Assembly (NCBI RefSeq): GCF_018327685.1
Contig: NZ_BNEL01000001.1
Coordinates: forward strand, 3,162,001 to 3,226,000
Length of the DNA stretch: 64,000 nucleotides
DNA from: Streptomyces sp. TS71-3
GTDB taxonomy: Bacteria; Actinomycetota; Actinomycetes; Streptomycetales; Streptomycetaceae
Direction of reading: 5' to 3'
The notes under the pieces were generated by a model. The model was not told the origin of the DNA. It was given only the letters and a program-made list of their open reading frames with translations, and did no database searches. The translations under genes and the position numbers were made by a program. Shown in pieces: positions 8,743-18,358 of this stretch. Position 1 is the first letter of the stretch. Each line of letters starts with the position of its first letter.

Positions 8743-8988
8743 ATGACTAGGCCGGAAATTATGGAGAATCCCCCTGCACGTAAGCGGGAAGTGGATGAAG
8801 TCGTCCAGAGACTCAGGGAAGTACTCGACAAAATCCGCATCGTCTTACCGTCGCTGGGCTCGGATCCGGTCGGAGAATCCTATGACCCGGCGGTCTACCT
8901 GGTGGAGCTGGGGCGCGTCAATGCCGGGACAGCGCGAAAGCTCGCGACCGTTCTGGAACAGGCGGTAAGGGAAGAGACCGACGAGTGA
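8743..8988 (+). CDS. Small hypothetical protein of the cassette
   Basis: An 81-residue acidic, helical protein beginning at an ATG after GAGGAAGG. Heptad-like spacing of V/L residues (VDEVVQRLREVLDKIRIVL) suggests a coiled coil or helical bundle. Its stop overlaps the next GTG start by GTGA, so the two are coupled. No family recognised. Confidence 0.7.
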   Translation: MTRPEIMENPPARKREVDEVVQRLREVLDKIRIVLPSLGSDPVGESYDPAVYLVELGRVNAGTARKLATVLEQAVREETDE

Positions 8989-9188
8989 AGCACGAGCAGA
9001 TAACGGAGTCGGTTAATTCGGACACCGTCAAGCAGGGGGATCTCCTGCTCTTTGGCATGCGCTTCCATGAAGTGGTAGACATGCGAAGCACGGCGAGATA
9101 CGGGAAACTCCTCTTCTTTAGAGTTGGGACAATGTTCCCTCTCCAGAGGGACGCCACATTACAGCGTCGCATCCCGGCGGAAAGTTGA
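8985..9188 (+). CDS. Small hypothetical protein of the cassette
   Basis: A 67-residue protein whose GTG start overlaps the stop of the gene before it. It is predicted to be mainly beta-strand (KQGDLLLFGMRFHEVVDM, KLLFFRVGTMFPL) and might form a small barrel. It is the last gene of the cassette; 160 bp later a broken transposase begins. No family recognised. Confidence 0.65.
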   Translation: MKHEQITESVNSDTVKQGDLLLFGMRFHEVVDMRSTARYGKLLFFRVGTMFPLQRDATLQRRIPAES

Positions 9189-9347
9189 GCCTCCCCGGCC
9201 CTCGCCGGATTCAGCCCGTGGGAGCGGGTGGCTAGATGGCCCGCCTCTGTACTTCCTCTTCCTGGGTCAACTGCGGGGGCATGCAGGGGCGGGCCTCTCT
9301 CGTTTTCGTAGCCGTGCCTGGGTGGGGAGTTGGGCGTTGTTCGGGTT

Positions 9348-9629
9348 GTGGGAGCTTCGCCGTGGGTCGTGTCTGGGGAGTTGTGGGAGGGGATAGAGCC
9401 GCCGTTGCCGAGGAGGGAGCGCGGGTTCCGGTATCCGGGCCGCAGGCCGTTGCCGGATCGGCGGGTGCTGTGCGGGATCCTGTACGTCCTGCATCACGGC
9501 ATCCAGTGGGAGCACCTATCCAAGGAGCTGGGCTTCGGCTCGGGTATGAGCTGCTGGCGGCGTCTTCGGGAGTGGAACGAGGCCGGGGTGCGGCAGCGTG
9601 TGCACGAGGCGTTGTTGGCTGAGCTTATA
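9348..9629 (+). pseudogene. IS5-family transposase, N-terminal remnant
   Basis: The reading ELWEGIEPPLP, then YPGRRPLPDRRVLCGILYVL, GIQWEHLSKELGFGSGMSCW and RRLREWNEAGV is the N-terminal DUF4096-type domain of Streptomyces IS5-family transposases. Homology stops near 9629 where a fold-back repeat begins; the DDE catalytic half is absent, so this is a dead fragment. It marks the right edge of the less GC-rich small-gene cassette. Confidence 0.8.
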
Positions 9630-9779
9630 GGGGCGCGGGGCTGTGTCGATATGCGGCTCCGCCGCACGGGCGCGAGCAACCACCCACCGGCCGGTGGTCC
9701 GGGGACGACAGAACCCGTCCCTTCGGAGGGTGGCGACCTGACGTCTCGTCGTGGTTGCTCGCGCTGGTCCCCGCGCCCC
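9630..9779. repeat. Fold-back intergenic repeat
   Basis: The block ggggcgcgggg at 9630-9640 plus gcgcgagcaaccac at 9670-9683 recurs in reverse complement as gtggttgctcgcgc at 9751-9764 plus ccccgcgcccc at 9769-9779. The arms are unequal, so the RNA would form a compound hairpin. Sequences of this kind are dispersed intergenic repeats in Streptomyces. The remaining gap up to 9951 contains no convincing gene. Confidence 0.7.
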
Positions 9780-9951
9780 TTCAGGGCGCTCTGCGCGCCC
9801 CCGTCATGCCACCGTTCACCGGCGTGAAAACAACGTGTCACCCAAGGAGAACCCATGGACACCTTGGACGCGAGATAGGTTACTTGTAACAACCAACGTT
9901 TTCTGTCCGTGCCGGCCACCCATGGCGGGCGCTGACGGAGGGAGTAACCGT

Positions 9952-11802
9952 ATGAGCAGGACAATCGCCGCAGCACCCCCGGGCAGCGGGCCGGGCGAGC
10001 ACTACAAGTGGATCGCACTGTCGAACACCACGCTCGGTGTGCTGATGGTGATGATCAACCAGTCGATCGTGCTGATCGCGCTGCCCGACATCTTCCGCGG
10101 GATCGACCTCGACCCGCTGGACCCGGCGAACACCAGCTACCTGCTGTGGATGCTGATGGGCTTCACGGTGGTCACCGCCGTGCTCGTCGTCACCTTCGGC
10201 AGACTCGGCGACATGTTCGGCCGGGTGCGCATGTACAACATGGGCTTCGCGGCCTTCACGATATGTTCCATAGCCCTGTCGCTGACCTACTTCGACGGCA
10301 GCGCGGGCGCCCTCTGGCTGATCGGCTGGCGCATCGCGCAGGGCATCGGCGGCGCGCTGCTGTTCGCCAACTCCACGGCGATCCTCACGGACGCGTTCCC
10401 GGCGCACCAGCGCGGCACGGCGCTCGGCATCAACTCCATCGCCGCCATCGCGGGCTCGTTCATCGGCCTCATCCTCGGCGGCGTGCTCGCCCCGGTGAGC
10501 TGGAAGCTGATCTTCCTGGTGTCGGTACCGTTCGGCGTCTTCGGCACCATCTGGGCGTACGTCAAGCTCCATGACACCGGAGTGCGCCGCAAGGCGAAGA
10601 TGGACTGGTGGGGCAACGTCACCTTCGCGGTGGGCCTGATCGCGGTGCTCGTCGGCATCACCTACGGCATCCAGCCCTACGGCGGCAGCACGATGGGCTG
10701 GACCAACCCGCTGGTGCTGATCGCCATGATCGGCGGCGTCGCGGTCCTCGGGATCTTCGCCTGGATCGAGCTGAAGGTGGACGAACCCCTCTTCAGACTC
10801 TCGCTGTTCAGGCTGCGGGCCTTCACCGCGGGCAACATCGCGAGCCTGATGATGGCGCTCGGCCGCGGTGGCCTCCAGTTCATGCTGATCATGTGGCTCC
10901 AGGGGATCTGGCTGCCGCTGCACGGCTACAGCTTCGAGAAGACCCCGCTGTGGGCCGGCATCTACATGATCCCGCTGACCATCGGCTTCCTGCTCTCCGC
11001 GCCGCTGTCCGGCTGGCTCTCCGACCGGTTCGGGGCGCGCGCGTTCACGGTCGGCGGCGCGATCCTCACCGGCGCCGGGTTCGTGGCGCTGATGGAGCTG
11101 CCGACGGACTTCGACTACTGGGTCTTCGCGCTGCTGATCCTCGTCAACGGCCTCGGTTCCGGCCTCTTCGCCTCACCGAACCGCGCCGAGATCATGAACG
11201 CGCTGCCCGCCGAGGCCCGGGGCGCGGGCGCCGGCATGGGCGCGACCTTCCAGAACTCCTCCGCGGTGCTGTCGATCGGCGTCTTCTTCAGCCTCATGAT
11301 CGCGGGCCTCTCGCACACCCTGCCGGGCGCCATGCACGACGGGCTCGTCCAGCAGGGCGTGTCGCAGAACGTGGCCCAGGGGATCTCCCAGCTGCCGCCC
11401 ATCGCGGTGCTGTTCGCGGCGTTCCTCGGCTACAACCCGTTCCAGCAGCTGCTGGGCGACAACCTGTCGAAGCTGCCGGGCGGCGGGGCGACCATCACCA
11501 GCAAGGAGTTCTTCCCCCACCTGATCTCCGGTCCCTTCCACTCCGGCCTGATCGTCGCCTTCTGGTTCGCGGTCGCGGCCTGCGCCGTCGCGGCCGTCGC
11601 GTCCCTGCTGACCGGAAAGATCGGCAGCAAGCACGAGGTGGCGGCGCCCGAGCCGCTCGGCGAGGAACTGGCCGCGGTCTCGGGACAGCTCGGCCTCGCC
11701 GAGAGCGAGCTCGTCGTCCCGGACCCGGCCACGCCAGCCCCGGGCACCGGAGCGGCGGCCGCCGTCGAGGGCGGCGCAGGCGAACCGGGCGGCCGTGGCT
11801 GA
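9952..11802 (+). CDS. DHA2-type 14-TM MFS drug exporter
   Basis: A 616-residue proton-driven efflux transporter. Fourteen hydrophobic segments fill residues 20-560, loop 2-3 carries G-R-L-G-D-M-F-G-R (motif A), and helix 5 carries the antiporter motif C region (AAIAGSFIGLILGGVLAP). The C-terminal 60 residues are hydrophilic and rich in A, E and P. The ATG at 9952 follows a strong GGAGGGAG. It stands alone, with a dispersed repeat upstream and a terminator just downstream, and no regulator adjacent. Substrate unknown. Confidence 0.92.
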   Translation: MSRTIAAAPPGSGPGEHYKWIALSNTTLGVLMVMINQSIVLIALPDIFRGIDLDPLDPANTSYLLWMLMGFTVVTAVLVVTFGRLGDMFGRVRMYNMGFAAFTICSIALSLTYFDGSAGALWLIGWRIAQGIGGALLFANSTAILTDAFPAHQRGTALGINSIAAIAGSFIGLILGGVLAPVSWKLIFLVSVPFGVFGTIWAYVKLHDTGVRRKAKMDWWGNVTFAVGLIAVLVGITYGIQPYGGSTMGWTNPLVLIAMIGGVAVLGIFAWIELKVDEPLFRLSLFRLRAFTAGNIASLMMALGRGGLQFMLIMWLQGIWLPLHGYSFEKTPLWAGIYMIPLTIGFLLSAPLSGWLSDRFGARAFTVGGAILTGAGFVALMELPTDFDYWVFALLILVNGLGSGLFASPNRAEIMNALPAEARGAGAGMGATFQNSSAVLSIGVFFSLMIAGLSHTLPGAMHDGLVQQGVSQNVAQGISQLPPIAVLFAAFLGYNPFQQLLGDNLSKLPGGGATITSKEFFPHLISGPFHSGLIVAFWFAVAACAVAAVASLLTGKIGSKHEVAAPEPLGEELAAVSGQLGLAESELVVPDPATPAPGTGAAAAVEGGAGEPGGRG

Positions 11803-11847
11803 CCCGGCCGCGGCCTTCCCGGCCGTGGCGGGCGGCAAGGGCTGACC

Positions 11848-11882
11848 GGGGGTGCGGCCCCTCGCGGAGGGACCGCACCCCG
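11848..11882. terminator. Bidirectional terminator hairpin
   Basis: ggggtgcgg and its complement ccgcacccc flank a smaller cctc/gagg stem. The hairpin lies between the ends of two convergent genes (11802 and 11888) and can serve both. Confidence 0.7.
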
Positions 11883-11887
11883 GAGCG

Positions 11888-14248
11888 TCAGCCGCGGGCC
11901 ATGGCGGGCGGGGCGGCGCCCACGCCCCAGCTCGTCGGCGTGGCGGACAGGCCTATCCTGATCGTGCCGGCCCGGAGCAGGTCCTCGTGCGAGAGCCAGC
12001 TCTGGTGCAGCTCGCCCTTGTGCGTGGCCACGGAGGACACGTACTGGAGCTTCGACGCGTCGGCGCCCGGCGCCTCGATGCGGATCGCCCGGCCGTGCTC
12101 GGGCCGGATCTCGACCTTCTCGAACATCGGCGCGCTCACCACGTAGGTGGCGGAGCCGGGCTGGGCCTCGAAGACGCCGGCCATGGCGAAGACGAGCAGC
12201 GACGAGGTGGCGCCGAGGTCGTCGTTGCCGGGCATGCCGTACACGCTGTCGGTGAAGAGCGTCCGCATCGCGCGCAGCACGGCCGAGGTCTTCCACGGCG
12301 CGTTCGTCCACGTGTACATCCACGGGGCGTGGAAGTCGGGCTCGTTGTTGGGGTTGAACGCGAAGTTGTTGTGGTAGTCGTACGCGCCGTGCACCCACGA
12401 GTCCGTGGCGGCCTTCGCCGGGTCCGTGAGCACGGTCGGCATGTCGAAGAACTTGTCGAGCCGCTGCTCGGCCTTGCCGGCGCCGCCCATGAGCCCGAAG
12501 AGCGTCGCCGGGTCCTGCTGGGCGAGCCACTGGTACTGCCACGCGGTGCCCTCGTGGAACGGGCTGGTCTGCGTGGGGTCGGGGTCGCCGGCGACGGTGC
12601 CGTCCGCGTTCCTCGCGACCGGGAAGCCGGAGAAGCCCTGCGACGAGACGGACGGGTCCCAGAGCTTGGTGAAGTTGTCGCAGCGCGAGCCGAGCGTCCG
12701 GGCCTTGTCCTGGTAGCCGAGAGAGCCGGCCATCGTGGACAGCGCGCAGTCGGCGAGGGCGTATTCCAGCGTGGCCGAGCCCGCCTGGCGGCTGTCGCCG
12801 TACGTGTAGCCGGGCAGGTTCTGGTAGCCCACGAAGCCGTTCTTCACGTACGTCGGGTTGCCGTCACGGCCGCGGAAGATCGACTGGTCGGCGGGGACCT
12901 CGTTGACGTTCTTCCACAGCGCGTCGAAGAGCCGGCGCGAGGTGCGGTCGTCGAGCAGGCCGCGGTTGTAGACGTCGACGATCCACGGGGTGATGGGGTC
13001 GCCGCTCATCACGTTCGTCTCGCTGTTGCCGAGCGCCCAGCGCGGCAGCCAGCCGCCGTCCTGGTAGATGTGCAGCACGGACTTGGCCATGTCGGCGGCC
13101 TTGTCCGGGTTGAGCAGGTCCACCAGCTGGTTCTGCGAGCGGTACGTGTCCCACAGCGAGAACATCTGGTAGTACGTCGAGTCCGCGCGGTGCACCTTGT
13201 CGTCGAAGCCGCGGTAGCGGTTGTCCACGTCCGACCCGATCGACGGGTGCAGCAGCGAGTGGTAGAGCGCGCTGTAGTACGTGCGCTGGTCGGCTGTGCT
13301 GCCGCCGGCCACCCGCATGCGGTTCAGCTCGTCCCGCCAGGAGTCGTGGGCGGCGGAGCGGGCCTTGTCGAACGACTTCGGCTGCTCGGCCCCGCGGTTC
13401 AGGCGCGCGCCGTCGATCGAGGTGTACGAGACGCCCACCGAGGCACCGACCTGGGCGCCCTTGGCCTGGTCGAACGTCACCCAGGCGCCGGCACGCTTGC
13501 TGCCCCGCGACGCATCGCGCTGGTTCGGGGTGAGGGTGCCGTCGGTCCAGGTGCCGAAGGACGAGAACGTCCGGTCGAACTTCGCGCTGAAGAAGATCCG
13601 GTAGCGCTCCTTGCCGGTCTCCCCGCAGAAGTTGCCCCCCTGGAGCCAGCCCTCGACGGTGTCGTTCCCGACCACGTGGACGTCGCCGGCGTAGGTGCTG
13701 CCGTTGCTCTCGCCGGTCTCGATGAGCACGTTCTCGGCGCCCGAGCCCGCGGGGTAGGTGTAGCGGTGCTGGCCGGTCCGCTCGGTGGCGGTGAGCTCGG
13801 CCTGGATGCCGTTGTCGAACTTCACGCCGTAGTAGCCCGGCGCCCGGGTCTCGTTGTCGTGGCTGAACTTCGCCCCGTACTGCGCCGGGTCGGACGACGT
13901 GACCGCGCCGGTGGTGGGCATGAAGCGGAAGTTGCCCATCGTCTGGCAGCCGACGCCCGAGAGGTGCGTGTGGCTGAAGCCGAGGATGGTGTCCTGCTTG
14001 TAGTCGTAGGAGGCGTACTGGTTCAGCTGCGTGTCGGGGCTCAGCTGCACCGTGCCGAACGGGACGGCGGCGCCCGGGAAGGTGGTCCCGTCGCCGTTGT
14101 TGCCGATCGACGTGTCGACCAGGCTGGTCGGGTCGGCCGCGAACTTCGGCCCCGGCCCGTTGGCGTTCGCGACGCCGGCGGTGGCGGAGGTTGCGGTCAC
14201 GGCGGTGGCGAGCAACAAGGCGGCGAACGCGCGTCTCAACGCTCTCAT
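11888..14248 (-). CDS. Secreted GH92 alpha-mannosidase
   Basis: A 786-residue glycoside hydrolase family 92 enzyme, probably a calcium-dependent exo-alpha-mannosidase acting outside the cell on mannan or mannoprotein. A signal peptide (MRALRRAFAALLLATAVTAT then ANA) opens the protein. Family motifs follow: FPGAAVPFGTVQLSPDT, GFSHTHLSGVG, SLWDTYRS, EGTAWQYQW (carrying the general-acid Glu of the family) and PGNDDLGATSS (the Asp pair of the general-base loop). NEPDFHAPWMYTW corresponds to the family's NEP motif. The ATG at 14248 is preceded by GAGAGG. A LacI-type operator lies just upstream, so it is probably induced by mannosides. Confidence 0.9.
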   Translation of the reverse strand: MRALRRAFAALLLATAVTATSATAGVANANGPGPKFAADPTSLVDTSIGNNGDGTTFPGAAVPFGTVQLSPDTQLNQYASYDYKQDTILGFSHTHLSGVGCQTMGNFRFMPTTGAVTSSDPAQYGAKFSHDNETRAPGYYGVKFDNGIQAELTATERTGQHRYTYPAGSGAENVLIETGESNGSTYAGDVHVVGNDTVEGWLQGGNFCGETGKERYRIFFSAKFDRTFSSFGTWTDGTLTPNQRDASRGSKRAGAWVTFDQAKGAQVGASVGVSYTSIDGARLNRGAEQPKSFDKARSAAHDSWRDELNRMRVAGGSTADQRTYYSALYHSLLHPSIGSDVDNRYRGFDDKVHRADSTYYQMFSLWDTYRSQNQLVDLLNPDKAADMAKSVLHIYQDGGWLPRWALGNSETNVMSGDPITPWIVDVYNRGLLDDRTSRRLFDALWKNVNEVPADQSIFRGRDGNPTYVKNGFVGYQNLPGYTYGDSRQAGSATLEYALADCALSTMAGSLGYQDKARTLGSRCDNFTKLWDPSVSSQGFSGFPVARNADGTVAGDPDPTQTSPFHEGTAWQYQWLAQQDPATLFGLMGGAGKAEQRLDKFFDMPTVLTDPAKAATDSWVHGAYDYHNNFAFNPNNEPDFHAPWMYTWTNAPWKTSAVLRAMRTLFTDSVYGMPGNDDLGATSSLLVFAMAGVFEAQPGSATYVVSAPMFEKVEIRPEHGRAIRIEAPGADASKLQYVSSVATHKGELHQSWLSHEDLLRAGTIRIGLSATPTSWGVGAAPPAMARG

Positions 14249-14264
14249 CGCGGTCCTCTCGTGC

Positions 14265-14276
14265 GACAACGTTGTC
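14265..14276. promoter_or_regulatory. LacI-family operator before the GH92 gene
   Basis: GACAACGTTGTC is a perfect 12-bp palindrome with the central CG typical of LacI-family operators, 17 bp upstream of the GH92 start. The cognate repressor is not in the window. Confidence 0.75.
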
Positions 14277-14425
14277 AAAATGGGCGCTTTCGATCCTTGC
14301 CCTTCGGGTGCGGTTCCGTCAATGCGTCGCCCGCGGCGGGCTTTTTGCCCGGTTCGGGTGGCGGGTGCGAAGTGCGCGAGGGCAAACGGGGCCGTGGGAG
14401 GTGGGGGTGAGCGGCGGTAAAACGG

Positions 14426-14461
14426 GGCCGGGGGCGAGCACGTGCGTGCTCGCCCCCGGCC
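14426..14461 (-). terminator. Strong rho-independent terminator
   Basis: A perfect 17-bp stem (14426-14442 with 14445-14461) with a two-base centre lies about 70 bp beyond the end of the large minus-strand gene. On the minus strand it is followed by CGTTTTACC. Confidence 0.85.
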
Positions 14462-14532
14462 AGGCCGCCGCGCCGCGGACCGGACCGCTCAGGAGCCGAT
14501 CCGGGGCGGCCGCGTGCCCGTGGTGGTCGCGA

Positions 14533-17500
14533 TCACTCCGACCCGGCCGGCAGGACCTCGATGGTCTTCGAGGCCGTGACCGGCGCGAGCGAGCTGTCGT
14601 CGGTGTAGGCGCGCATCGAGTCGTTCGCCACCGACACGGTCACCGAGCCGGGGCGCAGCGCGGTGAGCGTCCCGTTCGCCGGGTCGAGGATCGCGACCCT
14701 GCCCTGGTGGCGGGCCTGGTCGACGGCCTGCTTCCCGCTGCCGATCGCGAGCTTGGACGAGCCGCTCCAGTGGACCGACATCGGGTACCGCAGCGGGACC
14801 ACGCGGGTGCCCGTCGACACGCCCTCCGGCTGCACGATGCTGCCCGAGACCTGCGCGGACCTGCCGGCCTCGACCGAAGCCGGGGCGCTGAGCGTGACGG
14901 ACTGCGCGAAGGCGCGCACGTCGGCTTCGAGCCACTGCTCGTTCGCGCTCCGGTCCGCGTCGACGGACCAGTCGACCCACCCGGTGAAGCCGCCGCGGTC
15001 CGGCGTGCCGTACGGGTCCTTGCCCGACGACGGCAGCACCGTGTACGGAACGCCCTCAAGGCGGTGGACGTCGGCGATCTGGGCGTGGGATCCGACCATC
15101 GAGGCGCCCTTGCCCGTGGAGTCGCGGAAACCCGTGAGCATGTGCTCCACGAGCGCGGCCTCGTCGCGGTCGCCGAGCTGGCTGGACTTCGTCTCGGCCG
15201 GGTCGTCCACCGGGTGGTGGGCGAACACCATCACGTTGTGGACCGACTTGTCCTTCTGGGCGTCGGCGAGCGCCTTCTGGAGCATCGGGAGCTGGTCCCA
15301 CGCCGTCCCGCGCAGCGACCCCAGGGAGCTGGCGAGCAGGATGAACCGCGTGCCCTTGTGGTCGAACGTCCGGTAGGGCTGTCCGAACTCCTGGGTGAAG
15401 TTCGTCAGGTCTTCCTGGACGTTGTCGAGGCCGTACGACTCGTGGTTGCCCGGCACGTAGTAGCACGGGACCGAGCCGGACTTCGGGTCCGGCGTGCTGT
15501 TGGCCGGGGGCTCCTGGCCGACCGGTATGAGGTCGCACCCGGCGTCGGTGAGCACCTTGCGGGCCAGCGCGAGGTCCTGCGGCAGGCCGCGGTCGGTGAT
15601 GTCGCCGTTGAGGACGATCAGGTCAGGGTTCGTCTTGCGGATCCGCTGGATGGCGGCCGTCGCGACCTGGGTCAGCGCCGGGTTGTCGGCGGTGAACTGC
15701 ACGTCCGACAGCGTGGCGAACGTCCACGTGTCGTGGCCCTGGAGCAGCGAGCCGTCGTCGGAGACGAGCGGGTCGGGCCGGGGGGCGGCCTGGGCGGGCA
15801 GGTCGATCGACGTCGGGATGTCGGCCTCGACGCGGTCCAGGACGAACGTGCCCGCCTTCTGCTGCGCGACGCTCGTGTTGATGCCCTGGAAGCCCGAGAT
15901 CGCGATCGGGAACTTCGTGTTCGCCGGCAGCGTGAACGACGCGTTCTGCCAGTCGTCGCCCGCGGTCAGGCCGGTGCCGTAGACGCCGTTGCTCTTGCCG
16001 TCCGCGTCGACGTAGCTGATGTAGGTCAGGCCGTTCGGCACGCTGATGCTCGACTTGAGCCGCATCCGCAGGCGGAGCGGCTGGCCCGGCACCTGGATGC
16101 GCCCGGACGCCGACGCCGCCGTGATGCCCACGTTGCGCATCGCGTCGAAGTCGATCCGCAGGCCGTCGGGGTCCGCCGAGAACGTCGTGGCCGCGGTGCT
16201 GTTGTTGTGCCAGCGGGCGAGCACGTCGTCGTCGAAGTCGTAGACGGTCTTGGACTGCACGCCGACCGTGATCGGGAGCTGGACCGACTTCCCGCCGACC
16301 GAGACGTCAAGGATCGTGCCCGCGTCGGCCAGCGGGGTGATCTTCAGCTTGCCGTCCGCGGACGTGATGTCGACGACGCTGTGGTCGTAGTCGAGGGAGA
16401 GGTCCCCGGGGTCGAGCGGAGCCGTATAGCCCTGGGCATCGCGGCCGGTCACGCCGACGGTGAGGGCGTTGTCGGGCGTCGCGTCGGGGATCGACAGGCG
16501 CTGGGCCGACAGCTCCACGCTGTCGACGGCGCCGAGGACGGAGACCTTCTCCTGCGCCTTCTCGCGACCCGCGTGCGCGTCGACCGTGATCGTGCCGTGC
16601 GCCCTGGCCGGGGCCGCGAGCACCCCGCCCTCGACGGGTGCTCCGTGACCGGACCACCGCACGGACTCCGGGTCGACCGCCACCGGCGTCTCGTGGTCGT
16701 CGACGCCCTGAGCGACGAGGCGGCGGTGCAGTCCGGGGAAGACCTTCAGGCCGCCGTCGGCCGACGCCTCACCCGGCGCGGGCTTGACGAGGAGCTGGTC
16801 AAGACGGCCGTTGCCCTTCGAGACGAACACCCCGACGCCGTTCGGGTCGTTGCGCTCCTGGCCGTCGGACGGGACGTTGCGGACCGTCGCGGCGTCGTCG
16901 CCGAGGGCGCGGGCGACCATCGTGGTGGAGCCGCCGCCGTCGAGGTTGACCGCGGTCTGGACGCCCATCGCGGCGAGGTCGCGCGCCTCCTTGTCGATCC
17001 CGACGCCGCCCTTGCCGGTGCCGCCCGGGCCGTCCCAGGTGGCGAGGACGAGCGACTTGCCGCCGTTCTTGAAGCCGAGCGCGGTGCGCGGGGCGATCGA
17101 GGTGTCGAGGCCGCTGACGACCTTGCCGCCGGAGACGATGGTGCCGCCGTGGCCGAGCGCGAACTTCATCGTCTTCGCGGCGTTGTCGGCGAGGTCGTAG
17201 CCGAGCTTCACCGGGTCGCCGGGCTTGAGCGCGCGGAGCGCGGTCGCCGAGGCGCCGCGCCCGACGAGCACGAAGCTGTCGTCCGCGATCGTTCCCGAGC
17301 CCGCCGGACCGTTCGGCGTGACGGAGACGACCGAGCCGTTCTTGACCAGCACTTCGGCGATCTCGTCGTTGGACACGCCCGACAGGCCGCGGCCCCTGCT
17401 GTAGTCGCCCCACGCCGACGTGAACGCGATCAGGCCGTCCGCGGGGACCCCGCCGCCGTTCGCGGCGTTGAGCGACAGCACCTTGTGGTCCGCGCCCGCG

Positions 17501-18117
17501 AAGTTCGCGTTCGCGTCGACGGTGAGGTCCACGAGCTGGGCGATGCCGTCCTTGGTGACGCCCACGTGCTGGCGGCCGCCGATGTCGGCGGACTTGATCA
17601 GCTTGCCGTCCTGGACCTCGCCGCCGAGCGCCGCGTTGGAGTTGCCGATGTCGAAGAACTCGCCGTTGACGCCCGCGACGGCCCCGGCCTTGTTGGCGGC
17701 GGCGCTGAGCGGCCCGCCGGACGCGACGGGGCCGGAGGTCAGCAGGTCCGTGCCGACCGCGCGGTTGGACAGGTCGACGTTCAGGAACTGCGCGTCGTAC
17801 CAGCCCTTCTGGTCGAGCGCCTTCACGTGCTGGAGGCCGATCCCCGGGCCGATCTTCTCGGACGTGTTCGTCAGGGGGATCCCGCCGGTGACGGGCGCAC
17901 CGGCGGCCGGAGCACCGGTGACGGGCGCACCCGGGGCAGGGGCGCCGATGGCCGGCAGGCCGGTGACCGGGTCGATGTCGGCGGGAGCGACGACGACCGG
18001 CGCGACCGGGCCGCTGTCCGCGTACGCGACGGCGGGCGCGGCGGCCATTGCGGTCGCGGTGGCGAGCGCGACCAGCCACGGTCTCCTGCGGCGATGGTTC
18101 AGGACCGTCGATCTCAT
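14533..18117 (-). CDS. Secreted phosphodiester glycosidase/metallophosphoesterase
   Basis: A 1194-residue exported two-enzyme protein. A basic signal peptide (NHRRRRPWLVALATATAMAA) is followed by a short linker of repeated P-V-T-G-A-P units. Residues of about 90-430 form a NAGPA-type phosphodiester glycosidase domain with GAVAGVNGEFFDI and NLDGGGSTTMV; the DNA then encodes beta-rich Ig- or CBM-like segments. From about residue 800 comes a calcineurin-like phosphoesterase with D-V-Q, LNGDITDRG, PGNHESYG, FAHHPVDD and VGSHAQ metal ligands. Together they would cleave sugar-phosphodiesters and then phosphate. GAGG five bases before the ATG at 18117 supports this start; a GTG two codons upstream overlaps the SD. 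No Sec-independent twin-arginine motif is clear. Confidence 0.9.
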   Translation of the reverse strand: MRSTVLNHRRRRPWLVALATATAMAAAPAVAYADSGPVAPVVVAPADIDPVTGLPAIGAPAPGAPVTGAPAAGAPVTGGIPLTNTSEKIGPGIGLQHVKALDQKGWYDAQFLNVDLSNRAVGTDLLTSGPVASGGPLSAAANKAGAVAGVNGEFFDIGNSNAALGGEVQDGKLIKSADIGGRQHVGVTKDGIAQLVDLTVDANANFAGADHKVLSLNAANGGGVPADGLIAFTSAWGDYSRGRGLSGVSNDEIAEVLVKNGSVVSVTPNGPAGSGTIADDSFVLVGRGASATALRALKPGDPVKLGYDLADNAAKTMKFALGHGGTIVSGGKVVSGLDTSIAPRTALGFKNGGKSLVLATWDGPGGTGKGGVGIDKEARDLAAMGVQTAVNLDGGGSTTMVARALGDDAATVRNVPSDGQERNDPNGVGVFVSKGNGRLDQLLVKPAPGEASADGGLKVFPGLHRRLVAQGVDDHETPVAVDPESVRWSGHGAPVEGGVLAAPARAHGTITVDAHAGREKAQEKVSVLGAVDSVELSAQRLSIPDATPDNALTVGVTGRDAQGYTAPLDPGDLSLDYDHSVVDITSADGKLKITPLADAGTILDVSVGGKSVQLPITVGVQSKTVYDFDDDVLARWHNNSTAATTFSADPDGLRIDFDAMRNVGITAASASGRIQVPGQPLRLRMRLKSSISVPNGLTYISYVDADGKSNGVYGTGLTAGDDWQNASFTLPANTKFPIAISGFQGINTSVAQQKAGTFVLDRVEADIPTSIDLPAQAAPRPDPLVSDDGSLLQGHDTWTFATLSDVQFTADNPALTQVATAAIQRIRKTNPDLIVLNGDITDRGLPQDLALARKVLTDAGCDLIPVGQEPPANSTPDPKSGSVPCYYVPGNHESYGLDNVQEDLTNFTQEFGQPYRTFDHKGTRFILLASSLGSLRGTAWDQLPMLQKALADAQKDKSVHNVMVFAHHPVDDPAETKSSQLGDRDEAALVEHMLTGFRDSTGKGASMVGSHAQIADVHRLEGVPYTVLPSSGKDPYGTPDRGGFTGWVDWSVDADRSANEQWLEADVRAFAQSVTLSAPASVEAGRSAQVSGSIVQPEGVSTGTRVVPLRYPMSVHWSGSSKLAIGSGKQAVDQARHQGRVAILDPANGTLTALRPGSVTVSVANDSMRAYTDDSSLAPVTASKTIEVLPAGSE

Positions 18118-18358
18118 GGGCACCTCGGGTGGGAAGAGGAAGCGGGAGGAACTCCCCTACTGCGCCCATTTCGATCATGGACGCACACCCGATCACAAAG
18201 GCCCGCCAATACGCGCGAACGACGCCGCCACGAGCTTTCGGTGAACGCTGGATGTAAGTACGGCCTGTCCGTGTGGTGACCGCGGGCGGTGGCGCGTCCG
18301 CCGGCGAGCTGACGCCCTGTCGGTGCGGTCCCCGGGGGGCCGGCGGGCCGTGGGTCCG

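Noticed and set aside
11852..14410. An 852-codon plus-strand open frame opposite the GH92 gene
   Set aside because: Antisense artefact; the minus strand encodes all GH92 motifs, and the frame has no known domain or credible start.
14191..18279. A 1362-codon plus-strand open frame opposite the secreted phosphodiester glycosidase
   Set aside because: It is the antisense of a gene with clear motifs and signal peptide; the composition (R, V, D, G only) is the usual artefact of high-GC DNA.
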